From Taxawa tesnikishii (nom. ined.) (lineage: Eukaryota; Ascomycota; Dothideomycetes; Dothideales): a stretch of 64,000 bases of DNA. The stretch's first letter is position 1. Every line of letters starts with the position of its first letter. The translations under genes were made by a program, and so were the position numbers. Below are positions 11,640 to 24,031 of this stretch, in pieces. Under the pieces are notes generated by a model. That model worked only from the letters and a program-made list of their open reading frames with translations. It was not told the DNA's origin and did not search any database. The stretch covers positions 620,001 through 684,000 of the forward strand of contig JAPDRO010000008.1 of the NCBI GenBank assembly GCA_030247885.1, in the 5' to 3' direction.

Positions 11640-11890
11640 TGACGTCGTTGGTGGTGTGTTGTATTGCACGACCTTCTGGGGGCTGACAATACGAATGCTT
11701 CGATCGCAGAAGAGCCCTTCCGCACCGTCCTTTGCGTCGGTAGCGGCTATGACGCAGGATTCGTTCGTGTATACTTTCGACATCAGCTGTGTCTTGTTCA
11801 TCCAGCCAGTCGTATCGTCCTGAATCATGCACAGGCTGTCAATCCATAAGTACCGAACACCCAGCGTGTTAAAACGTGAGCGGCAGGTTT
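11640..11890 (-). pseudogene. HET-domain gene relic, second subtype
   Basis: The minus strand encodes the central HET block of the subtype with LGVRYLWIDSLCMIQDD, followed by W....LMSKVYTNE, CVIAATDA and a phenylalanine-Cys-Asp-Arg end, all in one frame. Nothing recognisable remains of the N-terminal LSYCWG block or of the C-terminal part, and a likely preceding block (LPLTF) is in another frame with an in-frame stop. This is a fragment of a self/non-self recognition gene, distinct in subtype from the relic near 2 kb, so the two are not halves of one gene. Confidence 0.75.
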
Positions 11891-11899
11891 CGAACTTCG

Positions 11900-12658
11900 A
11901 CGCCGCGCCGGAAAGCTTCCAACTGATTCTTTCACAGCGTAAGGAAGGGTTCGCGAATTTGATTGCTGAACAGGGTGGAATCCTCTCGTTCTAGATCGTT
12001 CAGGCCCTTCCAGAACTGAAGACATACAACACATCCAGCCCGGAGCGACTGCTATAAAGTGAAAAGGCTTGGATGCCACGGTCCAGATGCATAGAGTCCC
12101 TTGCAGTCGCGTATAGTGCGCAAGCTGCGTTGATAACTGCTAATGCAGACCTGGCCGAGCATAGCTCAATTTCCTGAGTTGCGTTTACCGACAGTGTCAA
12201 AACGTCTTAATGTCGACAGAGATCGAGCCTATGCCTTCGCCGGTATGCCTGGGTCATGATGGGCTTGCGAATGGATCGGTCATGTTTGTACACGTGCCGA
12301 TTTGCGACGAACGAACCGTCATTTGAACGTTTGTGGTATCACTCAACACACGGACAGAGTAGCGTCGCACAAAAGGGGTATCTGACGAAAAAGACCAGAG
12401 TCAATGGTAGGTCAAGAGGAGATTGGCGAACCAGGCCTCGGTTCGATGATCTGCGCCAAGCCAGTTCAAGTCAAGATCGAGTCGTCACGCGTCCATCTTC
12501 CAAGACATATCCGTCTCCATGTCTCCTCTTCTTATGCAGTTATCTGAATTGCATGGCAGACATTGAGGGCATTGACTTGCACCTCTCAGATCTGCTATTC
12601 CCGTTGTCTGGCCTGAGGTTCCATCGGTGACCATCTGTGGTCCGAACTCATTCGAGAA
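11900..12658. other. Gene-poor stretch
   Basis: No recognisable gene. Its left part probably contains decayed upstream sequence of the HET relic; the right part is the 5' flank of the GH76 gene. Confidence 0.5.
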
Positions 12659-14511
12659 ATGAAGGTTCCTTGGCTTCTGCTTTTACCGATTTCCTGGGCT
12701 AAAGGTTCACGAACTCGTGGTGGACCGGGCAGCCAGCAAGTCCTGGCTCAGCAAGACGCACAGCTATCTGAACCAAGCACTCCAACTCCCTACGACCATG
12801 TTGACTTCCCTCACCACGACCAGGCCCCGGAGGTCCCTGCCAGACCCTCTCGGAGGGTGAACCCTTTGAATCTGGCCTTGAATGCTCTTGAGGACATGCA
12901 AACTCACTTTTTCGAGCTTTGGGTGGGAACTTGGCCGACCTCCATCGACTGGACAGGTGCTGTCTTGAACACGTACGTCTCTACGCTGATGCGTAGCTTA
13001 TCGAAAGCTACGGCGTTTGGGAACCGAGATTTGGCCATCGGAGGATCTATCAATTGTGAAGATGATACCGACAAGGTGTTCAAGGATCGCTTTACGCATG
13101 CACTCGCGTACTGTTCTGGAGAAAGCGATTTTGGCAAAGCTGACCCCGAGTACGAATTTAACAAGTACTTCACTCATATCATCGCATATTACTTCGGTGA
13201 GAATGCTTTTGCGATCCGCAACGAAGCATATGATGATATGCTTTGGGTTGTTCTGGGATGGCTTGAGACGGTCCGCTTCGTCGTTGACCACGCACTCGAT
13301 AATGCTCCTCCGTTGTCGCCTTCGTGGCATGGCTCTCAGTGGGTCGGTACTTTTGCGCATCGCGCCCGCGTCTTCTATGATATTGCTTCGCGTGGATGGG
13401 ACACGAAGCTCTGCGGAGGCGGCATGACTTGGAACCCCAACCTGGCGCCTTACAAGAATGCGATAACGAATCAACTCTTCATCACTTCATCCATCAACAT
13501 GTATTTCTACTTCCCTGGAGACAACAACAGCTTTCCTTTCATAGCCCATAACTCTGGTTCGGAGTATTCGTCAGAGCACTTTCCTCATGACTCTAAATAT
13601 CTCAAAGCAGCCGCTGACGCATATTCTTGGCTCAAGGACAGCAACATGACCAATCATCTCGGCTTGTACGTCGATGGCTTCCATATCCGTGGCTGGAACC
13701 GCAACGGTAGTACCGGTACAGGGAAATGCGACGTCCGAAACGAAGTCGTATACACATACAACCAAGGTGTGATCCTATCCGGTCTTCGCAAGCTTTGGGA
13801 AGCAACTGGCGATACAATGTATCTTGAGGATGGTTACGACCTTATCCACAATGTAATATTCGCGACTGGCTGGAATCTGGACAAGTCTGATGTGTTCAGC
13901 AATCCACCTTCCGACCAATGGTCTGGTCTTGGACGGAATGGTATAATGGAAGAACTCTGCGATCACACTGGAAGCTGCGATCAAAACGGACAAACCTTCA
14001 AAGGCATATATTTCCTCCATTTGGCCGGATTTTGTGAGCCTCTACCTTCCAAGAGGCTGATACCCGGCAAGAGCAACGCCGCGAGCAGAGAGCTGGCCCA
14101 TCGTCACCGCTCTGAATGCATGTCTTACAGACCTTGGGTTGACCGCAATGCGAAGGCTGCCCTCAGCACACGCGACGAAGAACGACGGTTTGGGATGTGG
14201 TGGGGCCAGAAGTTTAACCCTGCAGATGCAGACATAGTTTTGCCAGAGAATGCAACAGACTACAGGAACAACGCAACTTTGCTGGAGGCCCCCTCTGGAA
14301 GGGTGTGGCAGCTGTGCCAGCTCATCTTGAAAAGGAAAAGCCACGTGATGGTGCAGATCAGCTGGGCACTGAAGGCAGAGGCGATTTCAACGATCGAGGG
14401 AGGGGTCGTACTGTCGAGACCCAGGGTGGCGGTCTGTCTGTTCTAAGAGCGGCGTGGGAGCTGCTGCATGTTCAGAACCATCCCCTAAATTTTGAAGACA
14501 ACGGCCCTTGA
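12659..14511 (+). CDS. Secreted GH76 alpha-1,6-mannanase-like enzyme
   Basis: Glycoside hydrolase family 76 (endo-alpha-1,6-mannanase; fungal members act on cell-wall mannan or in GPI-mannoprotein cross-linking). No intron; about 617 aa. A short signal peptide (MKVPWLLLLPISWA) precedes a low-complexity linker. Family features are the Asp pair in YDDMLW, the GGGMTWNP and YKNAITNQLF blocks, YTYNQGVIL, and FKGIYFLHL. The true C-terminus RGRGRTVETQGGG lies in another frame that ends at 14511. The switch maps to the C5 run 14289-14293 and is explained by one missing C; otherwise the frame ends at 14446 with an unrelated tail. There is no evident GPI signal. Expression and substrate cannot be read from sequence. 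Confidence 0.87.
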
Positions 14512-14941
14512 GCAGATTCCTCCTGGTTGAGTCAATGGGCATCAGACATGTCGAGTGTATTCTGGTAAAGGTGCAAGTCCCGCTTCAATTCGCATTTGCG
14601 TTTTCATTCGCAGGCCAGAATTGCAGGCCTATCCTCCTGTGTTCCTATGTCCTTGTGATCATGAAAGCATGATCACCGCTTTAACCATCTACTACGGATT
14701 CACACGTCAGCACCGCCAACACATTCAATCACAACGAGACCGTTTGCAAGTGTCGCAGCTACGACAACGTGAATGGTACATGGGACTCCTATAGCTTTCA
14801 CCAGCTATCAAAACCGACACTCTTTGTTCCAAAACCTCAGATAGAATATTCCATCAATTCAACAACCCCTCCAAATCCGGCTATACTGGAACCGCTTCTT
14901 TGTTCTAATTTCCAAGACCTGTACAAAACATATCGACAACC
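14512..14941. other. Intergenic
   Basis: No gene seen; 5' flank of the coiled-coil protein gene. Confidence 0.5.
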
Positions 14942-15990
14942 ATGGGCAGCCCAACCTGGAAACCCAAGACCGACCCCTCGCGCCCTTCCCTCAAGCAGAA
15001 AACGGTGCAGGTCAACCCTCCCTATTCTTTCTTCTTCGGTTCCGCCAACGCCACCAGCATACCTGTCAAAGCGACACAGTCTGTCAGCAAAGGCAAAGCC
15101 CCGCGGAGGCTCCCGCGACTAAGGCTCTTGCAACCCAAACTCCTGCAGATACGTGCTCACGCGCCGCCGCCGTCTCTGTCCTCCCCAAGGAGAAGGCGGA
15201 GCCCAAGGAAGACGTTCCGCCCGCCAGCCCGGTTCGCAAGCGAGCAGACGCCATGGCGATGCCTGCGCGAGCTACGGAGCAGAACAAGGCGGAGGTAAAC
15301 CGTTCAAACCCGACCAAAAGTGAGAAGAAGATCCCGAAGACCGTCAAACCAGCGGGACCGAGTGCAGCAGCTAAGACAATTAAGACCAGGGACTCCGAGC
15401 GTAAGCCCGGAAAGAAACTGCTCTCGAGGAGTGACGCTGTTGCGGACATGATGGAGGAGCTGAAGAGATTGAAGCAGACGGTGAACGACGTAAAAGATGA
15501 CCAAAAGGACACAGATGACGAATTACGGAAGTTGAACGGGAGGCTAAAGGAGACCGAGCAGGAGCTGAAGAAGACCAAACAAAAACACAAAGGGACGAAA
15601 GAGAAGCTGGATAGAACGGAGCAGGACTTGGAGAAGACGAAGGAGAAGCTTGAGCAGACCGAGCGAGACCTCGAGGAGACAAAGCAGGAGCAGAAAGATA
15701 TGGAAGGGAAGGTTGAGAGACTCGGTAAGGAAGTCGAGAAGCTGAGAGCGGTGCTAGAGGGCCGATCGCCGCTGACGGAAAGTATGCCAAGGGAGCCTGC
15801 TAAGGAGGAGACAGAGGCAGAGATGAAAGCGGAGGCGGAGAAGAAGACTGAGCGCATGGAGACGAAGCGCAAGAGGGATGCCGAGAACGAAGGATCCGCG
15901 CAGCCACGGAAGAAGGTCACCACGGAGGCGGCGAAGAAGGACTTGGAATATGGCGATGCAGAGAGTTCCTTGGAAAGGGGTTTGAGCTGA
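14942..15990 (+). CDS. Orphan coiled-coil protein
   Basis: Unrecognised protein of about 349 aa, intronless, starting at CCATGG. Residues 1-50 carry an aromatic patch (NPPYSFFFGSAN). The middle is an Ala/Pro/Lys-rich linker. Residues of about 160-270 form a near-continuous highly charged heptad coiled coil with tandem degenerate units such as LEKTKEKLEQTERDLEETK. The C-terminus has a possible nuclear signal (KRKRDAENE). Two frames join at the C4 run 15099-15102: the upstream frame loses protein-like composition there, and the second frame is protein-like for about 50 codons before its first ATG at 15253. One extra C unites them. A nuclear or chromosomal scaffold role is possible but only inferred from composition. 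Confidence 0.6.
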
Positions 15991-16168
15991 AGGGTGAGGC
16001 AAAGATGCTCTCAAAGGTCGGGAAAACAAGTCGGGTGTCGTGATGAGATTTGTCTACGGTGTGCTGAATGAGCGGAGATTTGCAGTTGTCAGCGTCCAGT
16101 ATCGGGTTGTATTTTTATATCGCGTTCTGTTGAATCGCGATGCTCGTGAGAAAATGGCCCATGAAAGA

Positions 16169-19100
16169 TCAGCTGTGTCTGCTTTCATGATCGGAAACGG
16201 ATGAAGCAGTTGCGTATGGCGAAAGCAATTGCACAATCTCTCCATAGCCACGTTTTTGTGCCAGATCCAGAGCTGTATGACCGTCGTTATCCACGGCATT
16301 GACGTTGGCTTTGGAAAATACCATCATCTGTAACAACAGCTTAACAATTGCATACTCGTCCAGACGGAGCTCTCTGAAAGGTCCTGCTTCACACGCTATA
16401 TGCAGCGCAGTCCGGCCAAACTGATCTGTAGCTTCAAGATTGGCCCATCTCTCACGATGAGCTTTCTTCGATATCAGTTCTCTCATCGTTGCGAGAAAGC
16501 CGATTTGACCGCGCTCGAAGTACTTCCGGTAGTAGATCAACGCAATGTGCAGAGCAGGTTTGCCTTGTGGCTCTTTTGTTGGCCCACCAATTACGCTCTG
16601 CAGAACCATCGCGTCGTCGAAGCGGTTCTCCTTCAATGCTTCCGAGGACCGATATTCGTTCGCTTCTAGTTCTGCCTTGAGGATCGCATCCGATATTTCT
16701 TTCGGGACTCCAGCTGCAGTCCACTTCCACCTCAACAATACGTCTACGACTTCCCGTTGCGCCTCGTAGTCGTCCCGGGACCATGTTACTCTAGCGAGTG
16801 TGCGGAGTGCCATCCCAAGTGCATCTTCTTGCATCCCACAACGCTTGTACATCGCATTGACATCTGCATTGTACCGTAACAAGACTCGTATAATCTGACT
16901 GTTCCCGACTTGTTCTGCAGCAAGATGAAGGACCGTCTGACCGCTGTTGTCGATCGCGTCGACGTCAGCTCCGTACTCTAACAGGATCTCTACCATCTCG
17001 ATAAAACATGAAATTTCTGCCTTCTCGTATGGTTGCACCCTGGACACCAAGAGGTGTAGTGCGGTGTTGCCATTTCTATCCTTCGCCTTGACTTCTGCTC
17101 TATGCAGCAGCAGAATCTTCATCACCTTTTTGCTCACCTCTCCCGGCGGTCTGTTTGCCACCTCATGCAAGGGGGTCCGCAGCTGCGGGCCATGCCTGAT
17201 ATCCACATTGGCTTTGTTTCGAAGCAATGTCTCAACAACCTCTTCATGACAGTGTCGGCCGTGGTGTATCGTCTTCCACAGTGCTACCGAAGTGAAATCC
17301 TCCAGAGGAAGGCCTGCAGCAATCCAATGCGTCAGAAGCACGGCGACTGTTTCTAAGTGGGATCTTTCCGCGGCCAACTCCAATGCAGCAATTTTGCACG
17401 TGGGCCGCAATTCTGGGCAACCGTCAAGCAAGACCGACGATGATTCAGAAAACCCCCGCCGGCTAGTGGTCAGAAGCGCAGCCTCTTTCACGTGGATAGT
17501 GCCGTTTTGAAAGATTGGACTTGCCCGATTTATAACCGCAGCACTCAGCAACGCGGTCAGTCCTAGTTCAGCACTGATGAACAAGCCTCTTGATAGTGAA
17601 TCGTGCCAGTCAGGTCGAAATTTCCGCTGAGAACGGTAGGCCGCAGAGATAGACCGGTCGGTGTTCACAGACGCAGATCTCTCAAAATGCTCCGGCCATA
17701 CATAGATTGCATATCTGGAAAGGGGTTTCGAGATCAATCCATAGCCGATAAGGTCTATACGTTCCGATGTTAATGCCCATAACTCTTGGTGTGTTCTAGC
17801 CGAGCAATACGGGGCTTCGTGGTCAATGAAGTTTTGAATACGGTCAATGAAGGTTTGAGCGTGTTCGTCTTTAAGGTGGAGGGTTTGCATGCACGCCTGA
17901 GCCATGATCCTATGCGACGTGCCGATATGGAAGCTATGTTTCCAACCGAAGGATTTGGTAACCACGTCCAGCTCACCCAGTGGTGACAAGAGGAAATCCT
18001 TCACTGTCTGATGAAAGAAGAAGATAGTATCATTTGTAACGGTAAGAACGAATCCGCAGAGGTTGCGATAGTATTCGGCCGTTTCCTCCTCGATATCGGC
18101 GAAAGACGTTACTCCACCGTAAGCAGCCATAGCGGTATTCATTTCAAGTACCGAAAGCGGCCGATTTGCTGCAAGTGTTATGTGTAGGGCAATCCTAACC
18201 TTGGCGCCACCGTCTGGAGCTTTCATTGCCTCATTGAGCATCCTTTCATAGGTGGCGTTCATGTCCGGGGTAGTTCAGCAATAATCTTGTCCAAGTTTCG
18301 CCTAGAGGAACCTAAAGCTCTCCGGAGCGGTTGCCAGATGCGCCCAATCCAGAGCAACGTCCGATTTGGGTTCCTTGTAAGACTTTGTTTCAGATGCAAG
18401 CAATCATCTTCGCTTAAGGAATGAATCCTTCTCAACAAATCTATCCCCTCAGAGATAACCAGGTCCACATCTCCCAGTATCGATGCATCAATTCCAGTCT
18501 CCGTTTTCGGATCTTCGCCAGCTATGCGGTTGTTGAACCGGTTCTCCATTGCTCCACCTCCAGAGATCTCAATGACTTCAGCTTTGATGGCCTTGTACGG
18601 ACGACTCGTCAAAAGAATACTCAGCCTTGCTCGACGGGTAACGCTAGTGCTTTCGTCGGTATAAAAGTCTTCTAGTCTGGCGATGAGATTCCTACGGTCT
18701 TGTCCCTTGCATTCATCCACAGCGTCGAGGACGCAGATTATGGTTTGATGCATGTGGTCGTTCTGGTCGGTGACAACATTCTTGAAGAGATCCCAAAGCC
18801 CGTTTATGTCATTCTTCAAGCCTTTCCTCTTGACGATGAGTTTTCTCGCATGCTTGTTGAAAAGATCTTCCTTTTGACAGAAAATTTGATGCAACAGAGC
18901 GCAGAGGGCAGTGGTAAGGCTGTTCTGTTGTTCGTTGTCTTTGAAGAAATAGTATGCAACGAGCGCTGGACCATGAACTAGGAGGCGTTTGTCATCGACC
19001 AGAGCTCGACAGAGAGTGGATTTGCCACAGCCAGGGTCAGCTGTAATCCACAAAGGGTTGTTTGTGCCTGCAGCATTCCATTCCTGAAACTTCGGCCTGT

Positions 19101-20492
19101 CAAAGAGCCAGCCTCCTGTGCCAGAGACACGTTTGGCATTGTTGAAATCTTTTCCCAGAACATAGTCGGAAGTTTTGAAGTAGTCAATATCATCGGATCC
19201 AGCGTCAAGGGCTAGATATGGTCAGCAGTCACACACGCGTAGTTTACGGAGTAGGCAGAGACAACGGAGTAACGCAAATGTATCCAGAAAAGCAAAACTA
19301 CCAAGGAAAGACTAATCAGCGGTTCGCGCGCACCTCTTTCAACTCTCTCGCGTCCAGCCTCTATGTCTTCGTGTATTTTGTCCAGATTCATGTCCATCTG
19401 ATCAGAAAAGAATTAGAGTGAAACAGAGCTAAGCTGGAGACGGAAGGTTCCGCACCGCCGGAAGTGTGTTGATCAAAAACTGCACGCGAGCCTCGTGTTG
19501 CCTTTCTTCTTCTATTTCACCGAGGGTTGAGACCTCGTAGCACAAGGTTTCCATCACTGTGTTGTAGTTCCCTTCTCGGCTTTTGGGCTTGCAGATCTCA
19601 AGGTGATTACCATTTAGAGGTATGGCTTACTCTTTTGGCTTCGACAGTCGCGCAGAGCCTTCGGGTACAACCTATTTCCGTCAGCAACACGAAGTGTATT
19701 GTTGTATTGGTTGGACATCTGGTGGGACAGTAGTGCGTACCATAAAGCCGTGCGTCTCTTTGTTTTCGTAGAAAGTGGTGATTGTGAAGCCATCCGCGAT
19801 CTCAGCGAATCTGGCATTGGCATCGATGAGGGACGGCGACCAGAGCTTCAGCTGACTGAGAACGCTGGTTTCATCGGCTTGCAGTACCTTTTTCAAGTTG
19901 ACGAGGTAAGTGTCTGTGCCTTGGTGCGGAGTACCGAAGAACATGAGGTGCCGAACACTCTTGAGTGTGTCGCTGTGTAAATTTTGACGGGCCTGCGCGA
20001 AAACAAGAGCTTCCTTAATCACTATACCCCCAAGACTATGTCCTATCAGGAACAGCGGTCTCTTTTAGCAGTTCCCGGCCTCTTGTTCCTGATAGCTAAG
20101 AGAAGGGCCTCCGCCATGGGTAAAGCTCGGTCTTTCGGAGCCCTCAAGGCGCCGGCATCGTAACCGAAAGTCATGATACGGGCATTGGGAATATCTGCCG
20201 GGAGGAAGTCTCTAAGCCAGAGGGTCTTGTTGGTATGGGTCCAGGTGTCGAAAGGATCTCCACCTAAGCCATGAATGGCGACGATGTCCAATGCCGGGGG
20301 CTCTGTAGGCTCAAAGAGAATATGCATGCCGAGTCTTTCGCCCTTGGGCGGGACAGAGACGGTCGAAACTGTAGCCTGCAACTGTCCATGATCGCTTGAT
20401 TCGGATACCGAGCGCTGCGCGTCCTGCGCGGTCAAGCTGGAATCTTGAGCTATCCGGCCTTTGTTGTTGCTGAGGATTTTCCGTAGTCCCAT
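16169..20492 (-). CDS. NLR-type protein: alpha/beta-hydrolase - NACHT - ankyrin
   Basis: Fungal NOD-like receptor of the SesB-like hydrolase/NACHT/ankyrin class, about 1,358 aa. Model: complement(join(16169..19211, 19334..19397, 19456..19671, 19741..20492)). The N-terminal lipase-like domain has VAIHGLGGDPFDTW and the nucleophile elbow GHSLGG (residue about 155), then FFGTPHQG and VVPEGSARL. The NACHT domain has Walker A DPGCGKST (about 400), Walker B ICVLDAVDEC and an LTSRP sensor. A helical region with a FFHQTVKDFL motif is followed by about 8 ankyrin-like repeats. Introns carry GTACGC, GTGCGG and GTGCGC donors. The frame changes at the T4 run 20063-20066 and the G4 run 18267-18270, each explained by one missing base. 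Separately, a TAA at 19627-19629 interrupts exon 2 between PKE and AIPLNGNH, so the allele may be inactive. Known relatives act in non-self recognition and cell-death signalling. Confidence 0.85.
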
Positions 20493-21863
20493 TCCGACCT
20501 CGGGGTTACCTCTGCAGCAGGTTAGACGCTGCAGAAGAACTCAGCAAGAAGTTAGTAGGAGAAGACGTTGAAAGGGAAAAGTAAGGACCAGCCTCATCCT
20601 AAACAAAAGAGCTCTGCCTGGCGGCAGCTCTGCATGAGGCGCAGCAGTGCGACCAACCGGAGACGAGAGATCAGGCCCTCGTCATGCATCATTGAGCAAG
20701 CCACCTGCAAAAGCGAGGCGGACTTTCGTCTGCCTTCGCAAATCGAGCGGCCATGCATCATTACGAAACTCTCATTTCTACCCATGCGAGCGTCTTATAG
20801 ACCCGCTCACAGCTCTGGCATGAGAGGTTCTTTTGTACAAGATCCAGAGCAGGCGGAAGAGCTTGGCCGGGCTTAGCCGCAGTCGCACAACGGACTGTAA
20901 AGAGAAGTGTCGACGTCAATGTGCTGACTGTCTGGTTCTCTTTCGTGTAAACCCTATCGGCATGGAAAAGAAGATACCGTTGCTGAAAGGACAACAGGCA
21001 GGGTTAGCAACCGGAGAAAGGCGGCTAATGGCTTGGCTTAGCTTGGCTCTCCGGATATGGCTATAATTAAATTCTTTGTGAGAGAGGTGGGGACTGCTAA
21101 TAGTATGGTCGGCAGGGTACCGAAACACTCATACTAGAGCCAACAGGCGGACATGATCGGACAATCTCTGCCATCTGAGCTTATCTCGCGGATCACAGCA
21201 TATAGTAATGGATCTAGGATGGAGCTTGTAAGAAAACAGATTATGGAGAGAGGGCAGATATTAAAAGGCGTCGTAAGGATGCTTGAGAGCAATAACCCCC
21301 GGTGGATCTGATTGGTTGTTGTAAGCCTTTCCCTGCATGGGCCGGAACATGAGACAAAGCCAAAGCCACTCGCACTCCTGGCCGCGCCCACATCCACGTC
21401 CTCAAACAACGGGGAAACCCTGCCTGCATCTCAACCTTCAGCTACTCCTTCACCCTGCGCGCCTCACAGTCCAAACAGAAATCTTCTGCACTGCCGCGCA
21501 AGAGACGCCGCTACTACCAACGACTCGCTCGTTCTCGCCTTCTCTTTCCTCTCTTAGTTTCACGCGCGTGCTTCCACATCCGCTTCCGTTCATCGACGTG
21601 CCAGGCGCTCTCGACACTGGTGTTGGCAGGCCGCACACTCTGAAACCACGTTGCCGACTCTGTTCATTCGTTTACACATCACACACGACTTGCACCAGAT
21701 CCTTCTTGTTCACACGACCGACCAAGCGTCACTTTTCCGACGGTCCATTGACGCGCATCCACGTGCTGCGCTGCCTGCGCTGTTCTTTGTCCGCTGAACA
21801 TCAATCTCGCTCAACAACTATATGCCCTCCTACAGCGAAATCGGATCACCCTCGTTACGCAAA
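20493..21863. other. Divergent intergenic region between the NLR gene and SHO1
   Basis: About 1.4 kb shared 5' region of two divergent genes. Only short frames; an in-frame ATG at 21822 could extend SHO1 by 14 residues. No regulatory site can be named with confidence. Confidence 0.5.
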
Positions 21864-22961
21864 ATGGAAGGAAACGGACGGCGCGATACATACGGAGGCG
21901 GTAGGAAGGGCTTCAGTTTCGGAAACATCGTGGGAGACCCATTCGCGCTGGCCACCATATCCATTGCTATTGTGAGCATTCTTGCACATTCGTGCTCAAC
22001 ATGTGGCACTAACATGTTGATGCAGCTCGCGTGGATCATTGCCTTCGTCAGCTCTGTCTACACGGTCGTACAATCACATAACTTCCCCAACTACTCCTGG
22101 TGGACGATAGCCTACATGTTCTTCGCCATACTTGGAGTCATCATTACCGTTGGATCGAACTCCGTGTACACATACCATGTTGCAGTAAGAACACGAAAAC
22201 ATCCCCTGGTGGATCGCAACATTCTGACTTAAGCAACAGATTGTCGGTTACATGGCCGCAGGCTTGGTTTTCACTACATCAGCCGTCAACTCTCTTGTTT
22301 ACTCTTCTGACGGCGCAAAGGAGGCGGCTGCTGCAGGTTACATCCTGCTCGCAATGGTTACTGTACGAACACTCACACACAACGCGCGTAAGAAGCACTC
22401 GCTAACAACACGCAGGTCGTCTGGATCTTCTACTACGGCTCTCAGCCGACAGCAGTTCCCAGACACACCATTGACTCCTTCGCTCTCCACAAGGATGGGC
22501 GCGTGCCTTCAAGGCAGTCACGCCAGATGCCCGGATCTACCTACCGCCCAGAGACCACGATCTCTCAGCAACCTCAAATGTACACTTCCGCTCAACTTAA
22601 CGGCTTCGAGACATCCTCGCCAGTGACAGGCTTCCCTGGCGGTGCACTGGGCGCGATGGACAGCAACCGCAACAGTGCAGCACGTTTCCAGAGCCCTAAC
22701 CCACAGGGCTCTTCAGCGCAGCATACAGCACCCACTACCGCCACCGGAGACGGAGGAATGTCCTCTGGCGGCCCGAATGAGTATCCGTACCGCGCAAAGG
22801 CCATCTATAGCTACGAGGCCAACCCGGATGATGCGAACGAGATCAGCTTCTCGAAGCACGAAATTCTGGAAGTCAGCGACGTCAGCGGAAGATGGTGGCA
22901 AGCCAAGAAGGAGAACGGCGAGACGGGTATTGCGCCCAGCAACTACCTGATCCTGTTGTAA
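21864..22961 (+). CDS. SHO1: High-osmolarity sensor adaptor Sho1
   Basis: Plasma-membrane osmosensor/adaptor that feeds the Hog1 MAPK pathway by recruiting Pbs2 through its SH3 domain. Model: join(21864..21971, 22026..22184, 22240..22362, 22416..22961), 311 aa, the usual length. The N-terminus [17 protein letters not shown] leads into four transmembrane helices ([46 protein letters not shown] region; [18 protein letters not shown]). A Ser/Pro/Gln linker follows, then a C-terminal SH3 domain (about 253-311) with [27 protein letters not shown] and GIAPSNYL. All exon phases agree and there is no frame break. Splice donors are GTGAGC, GTAAGA and GTACGA. An upstream in-frame ATG (21822) is possible. 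Confidence 0.95.
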
Positions 22962-24031
22962 AACGTACCGATACCCTGCCTTCTCGGCTATCCATGTGGA
23001 TGAGACTACTGTTGGAGGAAAAGCGCCATCGAGAAAAGATACCCCCTTTTGAGATTGTGCATGCGCAGAAACGGCTTCAGTGCTGATGTTCCTAATCCAC
23101 CAGCGGCGCTACAGGTCTCTGCCACGCAGGATGTGTGCACAAGCTAATGGTCTCAATGTCGATTTTTGCTGGCTTTTATTGGAGTTGTAGCGAGCGAGCA
23201 TTCTGGGTTGGTCGGATGGGTGAAGGATACTGAGAGATGGCTTCTCTTGTTTCCTTCCGCCCATGTACCTGGCCAGGCGCATGGGATAGCGAGCGGTTGA
23301 TCTTCTACATTAGTCAGAATTGTCCGTTCAGCGAAACTGCATGTTTGCCCATTAGATTCGATATTTTTGTGTTCGACGATGGAAAAGTGTTACTTCAATC
23401 CCTCTCTAAAGTTCTTCCAGTGTTTCTGCTTGGCAGGCCTTTTTGAGCCATACACTATTGTGCGCGTGGTGCTCTGAATGTGCTCTCGAGAACACTTCTG
23501 TGCACGATCTTCCCCCGATCGTCCCTTGCACCACGTGAAGTCCCTGAAAGTGTTCGACCCTGCACCGGCAGATTGACGCTTAACGTTGTCCTTGAGTGCG
23601 GGCCCAGTTGGAGACCCGCCGGCCAGGATTCAAACATTCAGCCGAGACTTGACGTATGCATGCATGAACCCCTCCATCCTTGTGAGCAATCTCCGGCCGA
23701 AGCAATTCACCTTCTTCGGATACTCGACACAGACACATGCGCCTTCTTGAATAGCCAGGCCTCCTGAGGCCGTAGCTGCGTGACTGTACGGATTGTGCAC
23801 ATCTCCTGATCTCCCCGGTCAATTGACCTCAAAGCATGCCGCAGTAGACAGCCGCAACTCCGAAGGAAAGCGCGACGCTACGCTGGATGATCTCCTCTCA
23901 ACAATCCGGTATAAAGATAAAGCAACCGCTTGTAACCTGTTGCATCCGGCCCAACCCCTATCTTTAACCAGCGCGACTTTGAGCTGCAACAGGACCTGCT
24001 GCTACATACCCATGTCGTCGTAAACATATTC
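22962..24031. other. Intergenic: SHO1 3' / PKA 5'
   Basis: About 1.1 kb with no recognisable gene. Confidence 0.5.
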
